Positions 1 to 6,399 of a stretch of 8,471 bases of DNA are shown in pieces. The number at the start of each line of letters is the position of its first letter. Within the stretch, counting starts at the first letter, position 1. This DNA is from Bacillota bacterium (GTDB lineage: Bacteria; Bacillota; Clostridia; Clostridiales; Clostridiaceae): contig JAEZAL010000277.1 of the NCBI GenBank assembly GCA_023427705.1, positions 1 through 8,471 of the forward strand. The letters are read 5' to 3'. The notes below the pieces were generated by a model. It had not been told where the DNA came from and ran no database searches. It was given only the letters and a program-made list of their open reading frames with translations. The translations under genes were made by a program, and so were the position numbers.

Positions 1-2270
1 TATGTTCATGATATTAAACTTCAAGGAATGCTATATGCCAAAGTTAAAACAAGTCCATATGCACATGCGTTAATAAAGAGCATAGATATATCAAAAGCTA
101 AAGCATTACCTGGCGTAAAAGCAGTATTAACAGGAAAAGATGCTTCTCAAAAGCTTGGTATATACATGATAGATAGACCTATATTAGCATGTGATAAAGT
201 TAGATATTACGGAGAGGCAGTAGCAGCAGTAGCAGCTATTGATATTGAAATTGCAGAAAAGGCTATAGAGCTTATTGATGTAGTTTATGAAGAGTTACCC
301 GTAGTACAAGATGTTGAAGAAGCTTTAAAAGAAGAATCACCATTAGTTCATGAGGATATATCAAGTAATAAATGGATGGAAAATGTATTTAGTCCTGTAA
401 TAGGCACAAATATAGCTAACCTTTTTAAAATAAGAAAAGGAAATCCTGAAAAAGCATTTGAGGAAGCAGATATAATTGTAGAAAATACATTTACCCAACC
501 ACAAGTACTTCATGTTCCTATGGAAACTCATAATGTAATTGGAAAATGGTCAGTAGGAAATAAAATTAAAGTATGGAGTAGTGCACAAGCACCATTTGCT
601 ATAAGAGATTTAATGAGTGTTGCTTTAGGAATTCCAAAGCAAGATATAGAGGTTATAGTTCCATATGTAGGTGGAGGATTTGGTGGAAAAGCAGGTATTC
701 ATTTAGAACCACTAGTGGTTTTACTTTCTAAAGCTGCAAATGGTAAGCCAGTTAAACTTTGTCCTACAAGGGAAGAAGAAACTTCTACACTACCATGTAG
801 ACAAGGCTTGGTAGCAAAGATTAAAACTGGTGTGAAGAAAGATGGTAAAATAGTAGCAGAGAAAATCGAATATTTATGGGACGCAGGTGCTTATGCAGAT
901 TATGAGTAAATATTGGAAGAGCTGCTGGATACTCTGCAGCAGGACCATACGAAATAGATAATATATTTGTAGATTCATATACAATATATACTAATCATAT
1001 TTTTGGAACAGCATATAGAGGGTTTGGACATGCAGAGTTCTTTTGGGCAGTAGAAAGACAAAGAGAATTAATTGCTAAAGCTTTAAATATGGATTCTTTT
1101 GAATTTAGAATGAAGAATTTATTAAAGCCTGGCTCTAAAACTATCACTAATGAAATAATAACTAAAAACACTGGAAATGTTCAAGAATGTTTAAGAGTTG
1201 TTAAAGATAGTATAGGATGGGGGATAGAAAAGACTGAAGAAGAAAAAGCTAATGAAATTAAAACTGGAAAATATAAAGGAAAAGGAATAGCAGTTCTTCA
1301 TAAAGCTCCTGCAATGCCTTCTTGGTCTGCATCATCTGCATTAATTCAAATGAATGAAGATGGTTCAATTAAATTTAACGTAGGTGGTATTGATTATGGA
1401 CAAGGAACTTATACAGTTTTAGCTCAAATTATAGCTGAGAGACTTAATATTCCTTTAGACAAAATCCATGTAGTTAATGAAACAAATACAGATACAGCAC
1501 CTTATGATTGGCAGACTGTTGCAAGCCGTATGACAGTTCTTGCAGGAAATGCAATTATAGAAGCTTGTGATGATTTAATAAAACAAATTTATGAATTAGG
1601 ATCAATAGTTCTTCATGCTGCAAAACATGAATTAGCAATAGGTGATCAATGCGTATATGTAAAACAACATCCAGAAAATAAGCTTCCTTATGACAAGATA
1701 GCTATAGGATATGTTTATTCAAATGGTAATTCAATTGGAGGTCCACTAATAGGAAGAGGTAAGAGCATAGCTCAAGGTTTAGCTTTCTTAAATCAAGAAA
1801 CAGGAGAGGGAAACCCAGCTTTAGATTGGACTTTTGGAGCTCATGGAATAGAGATAGAAGTAGATAAAAATACTGGTGATATAGAAATAGTAAAAATAGC
1901 ATCTGCATTTGATGTAGGACATGTTATGAATAAAATGCTTTTAGAAGGACAGGTAGTAGGAGGAGTAATACAAGGATTAGGAACTGCTTTATGTGAAGGC
2001 ATGATTTATGATAATAAAGGCAGATTACTAACAAGAAATTTTGTGGATTATAAGATTCCTACAATGCAAGACTTACCAGGGAAGATAGAACTTCATTTTG
2101 TAGAAACTCCACAACTTGATGGTCCATATGGTGCTAGAGGTTGTGCAGAACATCCTATGATTTCGATTACATCTGTAATAGGAAATGCAATAGCTGATGC
2201 TACAGGAGTAGAGATATATGAACTTCCATTTACTGCAGACAAAGTATATAGGGCATTAAATAAAAGGTAA
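1..2270 (+). pseudogene. Molybdenum hydroxylase large (molybdopterin-binding) subunit, xanthine dehydrogenase family; 5' partial and frameshifted
   Basis: This subunit binds the molybdopterin cofactor and hydroxylates the substrate (xanthine, another purine, or an aldehyde-type compound); separate FeS and FAD subunits normally complete the enzyme. Reading is open from base 1, so the start lies upstream; about 756 residues are visible, close to the usual length of a stand-alone large subunit. The a/b hammerhead domain comes first (LYAKVKTSPYAHALIKSI, then ALPGVKAV). Cofactor motifs follow: VGGGFGGKAG (667-696), TAYRGFG (1008-1028), DYGQGT (1392-1409) and GARGCAEHP (2130-2156), whose Glu codon at 2148-2150 matches the family's catalytic Glu. 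Frame 1 stops at 907-909. The homologous reading resumes in frame 3 from 906, so one base, probably a G in a Gly codon, is missing near 904. The downstream ATG at 1089 has no ribosome binding site and starts mid-domain, so it is not a separate gene. Either a pseudogene or a sequencing error; substrate not certain. Confidence 0.87.
904..909 (+). other. Frameshift site (single-base deletion) in the molybdenum hydroxylase gene
   Basis: Upstream the frame reads ...WDAGAYADY, then Glu and a TAA stop (907-909). Adding one G after 904 restores ...ADYGVNIGRAAGYSAAGPY and continues without a stop to 2270. No slippery heptamer or downstream stimulatory structure is apparent, so programmed frameshifting is unlikely. 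Confidence 0.85.
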
Positions 2271-2291
2271 CCAAAAATTTTATAATATATT

Positions 2292-2297
2292 AAGGAG
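2292..2297 (+). promoter_or_regulatory. Ribosome binding site of the permease gene
   Basis: AAGGAG lies 9 nt before ATG 2307 in a 36-nt gap after the hydroxylase stop. No promoter-like sequence is evident in the gap, which supports co-transcription of the two genes. Confidence 0.75.
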
Positions 2298-2306
2298 AGT
2301 GAATTA

Positions 2307-3605
2307 ATGAGACGTATTATTGGTGTAGACGAAAAATTACCTTTACTCCAAACATTGCCACTAAGTTTCCAACATTTAACTGCAATGTTTGGTGCCACTA
2401 TTCTTGTCCCAATTCTATTTGGAGTAGATCCAGCCATTGCCTTACTTATGAATGGTATAGGAACAATATTATACTCCTATATTACAAAAGGAAAAATTCC
2501 AATGTATCTTGGATCGAGTTTTGCATTTATTTCTCCAGTATTATTAGTAATTCAGCAATATGGTGACTATTCATATGCTCAAAGTGGATTCCTTTTCCTA
2601 GGAGTAATGTATCTCGTATTATCTCTTATCATTAAGTCTGTTGGAACTAGATGGCTAGATATAGCACTACCTGCACCAGTTGTAGGAGCAGTTATTGCAA
2701 CTATAGGTATTGAACTTGGCCCTGTTGCTGCAGAACAAGCTGGCTTACTTGGTGGTGCAAGCGCAGATGTAATTATAGTTGCAATGTTTACTTTAGCTGT
2801 AGCAGTTATTGGATCTTTATTATTTAGAGGTTTTATACAAGTAATACCTATTCTTATTGCAGTAGTTGCTGGATATATTTTTGCATGCTTTATGGGAATG
2901 GTTGATTTTTCAGTTATAGCAGCTGCTCCATGGTTTAAGCTTCCTACATTTACTGCACCAAAATTCGATATTAACGCAATGATGATTATCGCTCCTGCTT
3001 GTTTAGTTGTAGTAGCTGAGCATATTGGAGACTTAATGGTTACTGGAAATGTTATAGGGAAAAATGTTATAAAAGATCCAGGATTGCACAGATCATTCTT
3101 AGCAGAAGGTATTAGTAACCTTATGTCTGGATGTGTTGGTTCCCCTCCAAATACAAGTTATGGTGAAAATATCGGTGTTATGGCTATAACAAAAGTATTT
3201 TCAGTATGGGTTATTAGAGGAGCTGCTATTCTTGCAATTATATTCTCTCTTATAGGAAAGATATCAATTGTTATTCAAACTATTCCTTCAGCTGTTATGG
3301 GTGGAATGACTTTATACTTGTATGGTGTAATTATTATATCTGGTATAAGAATGTTAGTTGAACAACAAGTTGACTATGCTAAGAACTATAATTTAGCTTT
3401 AGGTGCAATTACATTTTTAGTAGGAACATGTGGAGTTACAGTTACAATTGGAGCAGTAAGTGTTAGTGGAATGGTACTTGCAGCTGTAGTTGGTATGATT
3501 TTATCACTTATAATTTATGCTTTTAGTAAGCTAGGAATCTTAAATGAAGAGTATAAAATTAAGTTTAGAGATGAGATAGACCAAAGCCATAAAGAAGAAG
3601 CATAA
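2307..3605 (+). CDS. uraA: NCS2-family nucleobase:cation symporter, uracil permease (UraA/PyrP) type
   Basis: A 432-residue inner-membrane transporter that imports a nucleobase with a cation, normally a proton. The protein is hydrophobic throughout, with about a dozen or more membrane segments, and has the family's usual length. The TM1 region carries SFQHLTAMFGATILVP, followed by the conserved KGKIPMYLGSSFAFISP. The TM8 region carries AEHIGD (Glu238, Asp242). The NCS2 signature is ENIGVMAITK, with Glu287 in the first position; from family knowledge, Glu here is typical of uracil transporters and Gln of xanthine/urate transporters. The segment around PGLHRSF...SGIRMLVE closely follows E. coli UraA as I recall it. 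The gene sits 36 nt behind a xanthine-dehydrogenase-type gene, so a purine role is possible, but the motif favours uracil. Start chosen from AAGGAG 9 nt upstream. A probable terminator follows at 3627-3670. Confidence 0.93.
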   Translation: MRRIIGVDEKLPLLQTLPLSFQHLTAMFGATILVPILFGVDPAIALLMNGIGTILYSYITKGKIPMYLGSSFAFISPVLLVIQQYGDYSYAQSGFLFLGVMYLVLSLIIKSVGTRWLDIALPAPVVGAVIATIGIELGPVAAEQAGLLGGASADVIIVAMFTLAVAVIGSLLFRGFIQVIPILIAVVAGYIFACFMGMVDFSVIAAAPWFKLPTFTAPKFDINAMMIIAPACLVVVAEHIGDLMVTGNVIGKNVIKDPGLHRSFLAEGISNLMSGCVGSPPNTSYGENIGVMAITKVFSVWVIRGAAILAIIFSLIGKISIVIQTIPSAVMGGMTLYLYGVIIISGIRMLVEQQVDYAKNYNLALGAITFLVGTCGVTVTIGAVSVSGMVLAAVVGMILSLIIYAFSKLGILNEEYKIKFRDEIDQSHKEEA

Positions 3606-3626
3606 TAAATTTAGTAAATAGAAATT

Positions 3627-3670
3627 AAGACAGTGGCAGGAAATGATTAATCAAATTTTACTACTGTCTT
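3627..3670 (+). terminator. Probable rho-independent terminator after the permease
   Basis: AAGACAGT (3627-3634) pairs perfectly with ACTGTCTT (3663-3670), and two more inner pairs (one G-U) bring the stem to 10. The loop is long (24 nt) and the T-tract after it is interrupted (TTATATTTAT), so efficiency is uncertain. It lies 21 nt after the permease stop. Confidence 0.5.
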
Positions 3671-3700
3671 TATATTTATAAAAAGATATCTAAAATAAAA

Positions 3701-3727
3701 TACTCGTAAATGATAATAAAATATAAA
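3701..3727 (+). repeat. Copy 1 of a dispersed upstream element (TACTCGTAAATGA...)
   Basis: Bases 3701-3721 match 6400-6420 at 20 of 21 positions; the core is TACTCGTAAATGA, followed by an A/T-rich run. Both copies are followed by ATATAAA, at once here and 5 nt later in copy 2. This copy ends 69 nt before the ATG of the orphan operon; the other ends 74 nt before the Gly/Cys-rich gene. It is not palindromic. It could be an activator site, part of a promoter, or a remnant of a duplicated upstream region. Confidence 0.55.
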
Positions 3728-3748
3728 GTGGTAAATTTAGCTAGTAAA

Positions 3749-3757
3749 TGTTAGAAT
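3749..3757 (+). promoter_or_regulatory. Candidate extended -10 promoter of the orphan operon
   Basis: TGTTAGAAT reads as TGn followed by TAGAAT, one mismatch from the sigma-A -10 consensus. Transcription would begin near 3764, leaving a short leader before the strong AAAGGAGG (3777-3784) and ATG 3791. There is no good -35 at 17 nt, so this rests on the extended -10 alone. Confidence 0.3.
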
Positions 3758-3790
3758 AAGAGTATAAAACATAACAAAGGAGGATGGATA

Positions 3791-4351
3791 ATGGATATAG
3801 ATTTAATGATTTTATTTAATGGATTTATAAGAAATTATGTCAATTTAGGGTTAAGTATAGACAGCAAGAGTTTAGATATAAAAAATCAAGAAAATAGATA
3901 TTTTATTACATTAGGTAAATTATTAGGCTTTTTCATTTCAAGTAGAAAGAAAGATAACGGAAATATAGAAATCGATTGGAAACAATATGAGTTTAATACT
4001 ATAAGTACTTCAACAACTAAAGTAAATATAATAAGAGAGGTGGATTTAACTAAAGACATTTCAGTTATATATGATGTAATTAATAAAGTTAATGATACTT
4101 CCAATATTAGATATGTAGTAATGTTGGAAGTATCATCTTTTAATAGGATTGATTTTCTAAATAATATAGTTATTTCTTCGTCAAAAGCAAATAAATATGA
4201 AGTACTAATAATATATATTGTAAAAGATGTAATAAAAAATATTTCTAACTATTATGCATATTTATTTAAAAATAGTGACACTATTAAGAATAAGATAGGA
4301 ATTTCATCACCTGATGATGATGGAAACTTAAGAGCTATTTTTAAAGTATAA
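3791..4351 (+). CDS. Uncharacterised 186-residue protein, first gene of an orphan operon
   Basis: I do not recognise this protein. It begins MDIDLMILFNGFIRNYVNL and appears to alternate strands and helices: an N-terminal part with a short LGKLLGFFISSRKK segment, a charged middle (residues about 55-75), and a C-terminal half with strand-like stretches (YVVMLEVSSF near residue 110, YEVLIIYIVKD near 140). It ends in a DDDGN...IFKV tail. It has no cysteine, signal peptide or convincing membrane span. Start chosen because AAAGGAGG lies 7-8 nt upstream. The next gene begins 20 nt downstream, so it probably leads a four-gene transcript reaching 5335. An 18-bp inverted repeat followed by CTTTT lies inside the gene at 4092-4136 and could affect transcription or mRNA stability. 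Real gene likely; function unknown. Confidence 0.8.
   Translation: MDIDLMILFNGFIRNYVNLGLSIDSKSLDIKNQENRYFITLGKLLGFFISSRKKDNGNIEIDWKQYEFNTISTSTTKVNIIREVDLTKDISVIYDVINKVNDTSNIRYVVMLEVSSFNRIDFLNNIVISSSKANKYEVLIIYIVKDVIKNISNYYAYLFKNSDTIKNKIGISSPDDDGNLRAIFKV
4092..4136 (+). repeat. Strong intragenic hairpin (18-bp inverted repeat)
   Basis: Bases 4092-4109 pair with 4119-4136 through 18 consecutive pairs, one of them a G-U (4105/4123), around a 9-nt loop. CTTTT follows at 4137-4141, so the shape resembles an intrinsic terminator inside a reading frame. The stem core is GATACTTCCAA against TTGGAAGTATC. The coding frame runs through it unbroken. Confidence 0.75.
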
Positions 4352-4371
4352 TAATGTGAAGGTGAATATAA

Positions 4372-4554
4372 ATGGATATTAAAAAAAGTAGGATTTATGA
4401 ACTTTGGAATATGGATCATAGTAGAGTAATTAAATATAAGCAAATTATTAAAAATAACACTTTAAATGAATCAAAAGCATTTGAAAGTGAAAATTTAAAT
4501 GATCTTATAAAAGAAGTGAAAATTCAACTTACTAAATGGAATGAAATATCCTAA
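4372..4554 (+). CDS. Small uncharacterised 60-residue protein
   Basis: I do not recognise this small, charged protein (MDIKKSRIYELWNMDHSR at the start, IKEVKIQLTKWNEIS at the end). The whole chain looks helical, with an amphipathic C-terminal helix around residues 40-57. There are no cysteines, membrane spans or signal peptide. GAAGGTG ends 7 nt before the ATG and supports the start. It follows the 186-residue gene by 20 nt. Its stop codon (4552-4554) meets the AAGGAG of the next gene, an arrangement typical of translational coupling. That position inside a tightly packed operon is the main reason to believe it is real. Function unknown; it may be an accessory partner of its neighbours. Confidence 0.65.
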   Translation: MDIKKSRIYELWNMDHSRVIKYKQIIKNNTLNESKAFESENLNDLIKEVKIQLTKWNEIS

Positions 4555-4565
4555 GGAGAGTAATA

Positions 4566-5075
4566 ATGAATTTAGAAGTTATAAATAATAAGGATTTTAT
4601 AAATATTATAAAAATTAGATTTAATAATATTTTATATGGTTTTGATAATTATAATTACATAGAGTTATCTTGTAAAAGTAATAAGTATGAGAGTGAAGAA
4701 AATTTTATTAGGGCAATAGAATCTTTCTATGAAATAAATGATGGAAATTTAATTATCGATTTTTATAAAAATAGATTAAATAAGGATAGTATAACATTTA
4801 TAAAAAGTAATTTAGATATGGAAGACAATATAGTATTTGATAAATTTATTGATTTAGTAAATGAAAATAATAATTATTATAAAATAAATGATAAAAAACT
4901 TATTAAATTACTTACAAAACTATGTACAAGAGAATTATATTTTATTACTTTTTACTTCTATAAGAATCCAGTTACAATATGGGGAAATTACAATTTGAAA
5001 TTTCCTTTATTCTATGAAGATAATACTAATATTAAGGATTACATTGATATTTCTAAAATTAATAATTTGTATTAA
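4566..5075 (+). CDS. Uncharacterised 169-residue Asn/Ile/Lys-rich protein
   Basis: I do not recognise this protein. It is hydrophilic and rich in Asn, Ile, Lys and Tyr. The N-terminal region (MNLEVINNKDFINIIKIRF) suggests a strand-helix start. Residues about 40-110 look helical with acidic patches, and the C-terminal part carries an aromatic cluster (ELYFITFYFYKNPVTIWGNY, near residues 119-138). There is no zinc motif, membrane span or signal peptide. AAGGAG (4553-4558) overlaps the previous stop codon and precedes ATG 4566 by 7 nt, which fixes the start and suggests coupled translation. It is the third gene of the operon; a 62-nt gap holding a 12-bp hairpin separates it from the zinc protein gene downstream. 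Function unknown. Confidence 0.75.
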   Translation: MNLEVINNKDFINIIKIRFNNILYGFDNYNYIELSCKSNKYESEENFIRAIESFYEINDGNLIIDFYKNRLNKDSITFIKSNLDMEDNIVFDKFIDLVNENNNYYKINDKKLIKLLTKLCTRELYFITFYFYKNPVTIWGNYNLKFPLFYEDNTNIKDYIDISKINNLY

Positions 5076-5091
5076 ATCATAACATAATTAC

Positions 5092-5124
5092 AACGATAAT
5101 AACATAGATATAGTTATTATTGTT
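5092..5124 (+). repeat. Intercistronic 12-bp hairpin just upstream of a ribosome binding site
   Basis: AACGATAATAAC (5092-5103) pairs with GTTATTATTGTT (5113-5124), with one G-U pair and a 9-nt loop. No T-tract follows. The ribosome binding site AGGTGG (5127-5132) of the zinc protein gene begins 2 nt after the stem, so the hairpin is better placed to affect translation or mRNA stability than termination. Confidence 0.5.
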
Positions 5125-5137
5125 AGTAGGTGGATTT

Positions 5138-5335
5138 ATGTCTAAAATAAAGTATGTTTTTGATAAACTTAATGAAGAAAATATCAATGATGAAAATGAG
5201 AAGAATCAAGACTTAATTTGCTCTGTATGTAATAACATAATAAGAGATGGACAAGTATATATAACTGATGAAGAGTTAAAAGTATATTGCTCTGAAAAAT
5301 GTTATTTAGAAGAATTGAATTCTAAATATTATTAA
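5138..5335 (+). CDS. Small putative zinc-binding protein, 65 residues (CxxC-x19-CxxxC)
   Basis: A 65-residue protein with an acidic, Asn-rich N-terminal arm (residues 6-26) and a compact C-terminal module. The module has Cys28-x-x-Cys31, a beta-hairpin-like stretch (RDGQVYITDEELKVY) and Cys51-x-x-x-Cys55, ending in a short helix (YLEELNSKYY). Four cysteines in this spacing fit a treble-clef or zinc-ribbon knuckle, as in many small adaptor or nucleic-acid-binding proteins. I cannot name the family. Start: an in-frame TTG lies at 5120, but ATG 5138 is preceded by AGGTGG at 5-nt spacing and the TTG has no ribosome binding site. It is the last gene of the four-gene cluster, and its stop overlaps the bidirectional terminator at 5334-5367. 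Confidence 0.75.
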   Translation: MSKIKYVFDKLNEENINDENEKNQDLICSVCNNIIRDGQVYITDEELKVYCSEKCYLEELNSKYY

Positions 5336-5367
5336 AAAGTGGTACATGAAAATATGTACCACTTTTT
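5334..5367. terminator. Bidirectional rho-independent terminator between convergent genes
   Basis: AAAAAGTGGTACAT (5334-5347) pairs perfectly with ATGTACCACTTTTT (5354-5367): 14 bp, 6-nt loop, A-tract on one side and T-tract on the other, so it works on both strands. It overlaps the stop codon of the plus-strand zinc protein gene (5333-5335) and that of the minus-strand gene (5366-5368). Confidence 0.92.
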
Positions 5368-5857
5368 ATGATAAGATTTTACTATTAATAGTTTTTTCTA
5401 AAGAAGAGAAAACATATATAGTTGATAATCTTAATTTACCGTTATCTAAAACTCTTAAAAACCATTGTATATTAGAATTACTACTTGAGGATATATAAGA
5501 TTCTGCTAAATTATTGTTAACCTTTAATACTGGATAAATAGCAGTAGAATATCTATAATCATCTAAAATAATTATTATACTGAATTCATAATCTGTACAT
5601 AATTTATCTAAATCTTTTAAGGTTATAATTAAATTATTATTTTCAATACTAGAAATACATTGTATTATTTCTCGTGTTTTAATATTTTTAAAGAATACTG
5701 AAACAGATTTGTATTTATTTAAATTTAAATCCTCAAAGTTAAGAGTCAAATAGCAATCTTTTAGTAAGTAAAAATTCAAGTTTTTTTCAATGGAACTAAA
5801 ATAAGAGTAATTACTTTCATAATAAGTATTATTGTTATCATTAATTTGTTTTTTCAT
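5366..5857 (-). CDS. Uncharacterised 163-residue protein, probably beta-rich
   Basis: I do not recognise this protein. After a polar N-terminal arm (residues 1-22, rich in Asn, Tyr and Ser), residues about 25-112 run as successive strand-like segments (YLTLNFEDLNL, KSVSVFFKNI, NNLIITLKDL, YEFSIIIILDD, RYSTAIYPVLKV), which suggests an Ig-like beta-sandwich. A Ser/Asn linker (SYISSSSNSN, near 120-129) leads to a short second module (WFLRVLDNGKLRLSTIYVF). There is no signal peptide or membrane span. The start is well supported: AAGGAGGA lies just upstream (plus-strand 5861-5868). The gene converges on the orphan operon and shares its terminator; the PadR gene lies 77 nt upstream on the same strand. 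I see no clear sigma-A promoter in that gap. Function unknown; a structural or surface role is only a guess. Confidence 0.75.
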   Translation of the reverse strand: MKKQINDNNNTYYESNYSYFSSIEKNLNFYLLKDCYLTLNFEDLNLNKYKSVSVFFKNIKTREIIQCISSIENNNLIITLKDLDKLCTDYEFSIIIILDDYRYSTAIYPVLKVNNNLAESYISSSSNSNIQWFLRVLDNGKLRLSTIYVFSSLEKTINSKILS

Positions 5858-5934
5858 AGCTCCTCCTTGGAAAATAATATATAAAATATAATATTTACAT
5901 TGCTATGAAAAGATGATAAGTTTTAATAAAATTA

Positions 5935-6321
5935 TTATTTTAACATATTAATCATTGTATCTAAAGTAGCCTTAGTTTTATTTAAATTACTAATATAGTC
6001 TGCGATATGATTTTTATAATATTCTATACCACTATCAGTAATAGAATAAATCTTTTTACTTCTTTTGTTTAGAAACTCATCTCCAGTCCAATTGCTTGTA
6101 ACATATCCTTTCACTTCAAGATCGTATAAAGTTTCATATATAGTACTTGAAGATACTGGGAAAGGTAATGATGTGGTAGAAAATTTATTTCTAAACTCTT
6201 CAAGAACTTTATTCCCAAAAATAGTATTCCCTTTAGATAATTCTTTAAGTATATAAAAACTATAAAGCATTTTAGTATTAACAACATTTCTAGGGGCAAC
6301 TAGTCTATTTCTTTTTTCCAT
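5935..6321 (-). CDS. PadR-family winged-helix transcriptional regulator
   Basis: A 128-residue DNA-binding repressor of the PadR type; members usually act as dimers and control genes next to their own. The N-terminal winged helix includes the scaffold helix (TKMLYSFYILKELSKG, residues 16-31), the recognition region VSSSTIYETLYDLEVKGYV (56-74) and the wing RSKKIYSITDSG (87-98). A C-terminal dimerisation helix (about 99-127) follows. Start: the ATG at plus-strand 6330 sits directly against AAAAGGAG with no spacing, whereas ATG 6321 lies 9 nt from it, so the shorter product MEKRNRLVAP is preferred. The gene diverges from the Gly/Cys-rich peptide gene. An inverted repeat (6340-6370) covers its own promoter, suggesting autorepression. 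The effector and other targets cannot be told from the sequence. Confidence 0.92.
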   Translation of the reverse strand: MEKRNRLVAPRNVVNTKMLYSFYILKELSKGNTIFGNKVLEEFRNKFSTTSLPFPVSSSTIYETLYDLEVKGYVTSNWTGDEFLNKRSKKIYSITDSGIEYYKNHIADYISNLNKTKATLDTMINMLK

Positions 6322-6330
6322 TTTAAACAT

Positions 6331-6338
6331 CTCCTTTT
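6331..6338 (-). promoter_or_regulatory. Ribosome binding site deciding the PadR start
   Basis: Read on the minus strand this is AAAAGGAG, immediately followed by an ATG (6328-6330) and, three codons on, a second ATG (6319-6321). Only the second has normal spacing (9 nt). Confidence 0.65.
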
Positions 6339-6339
6339 T

Positions 6340-6374
6340 AAGTATATATTATCATAAAAAATATACACTTACAA
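6340..6374 (-). promoter_or_regulatory. padR promoter with overlapping inverted-repeat operator candidate
   Basis: On the minus strand, TTGTAA (plus 6369-6374), a 17-nt spacer and TAATAT (plus 6346-6351), the latter preceded by TGA, form a plausible sigma-A promoter with an extended -10. The same bases carry an inverted repeat: AAGTATATA (6340-6348) against TATACACTT (6362-6370), 8 of 9 positions symmetric with a 13-nt centre. The arms sit on the -10 and next to the -35, where an autorepressor would act. PadR proteins commonly bind dyad sites in their own promoters; the assignment here is inference. Confidence 0.45.
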
Positions 6375-6399
6375 TTAAATAAAATACTTTTAAATAATA

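Noticed and set aside
898..915. Programmed ribosomal frameshift in the hydroxylase gene
   Set aside because: There is no slippery heptamer, internal Shine-Dalgarno-like sequence or clear downstream stem. A missing base explains the break more simply.
1089..2270. Independent gene starting at ATG 1089
   Set aside because: No ribosome binding site precedes it, it starts in the middle of a conserved domain, and homologous coding continues upstream in the same frame to 906. It is the 3' part of the broken hydroxylase gene.
1702..2437. Minus-strand open frames opposite the hydroxylase and permease genes
   Set aside because: They overlap well-supported coding sequence, have no ribosome binding sites, and encode low-complexity products typical of antisense shadows.
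5120..5137. TTG start giving a 71-residue zinc protein
   Set aside because: The TTG lies inside the 5092-5124 hairpin and has no ribosome binding site, whereas ATG 5138 follows AGGTGG at normal spacing.
5921..5943. A/T-only inverted repeat after padR as a minus-strand terminator
   Set aside because: The stem is short and contains only A-T pairs with poor symmetry, which is not distinguishable from background composition.
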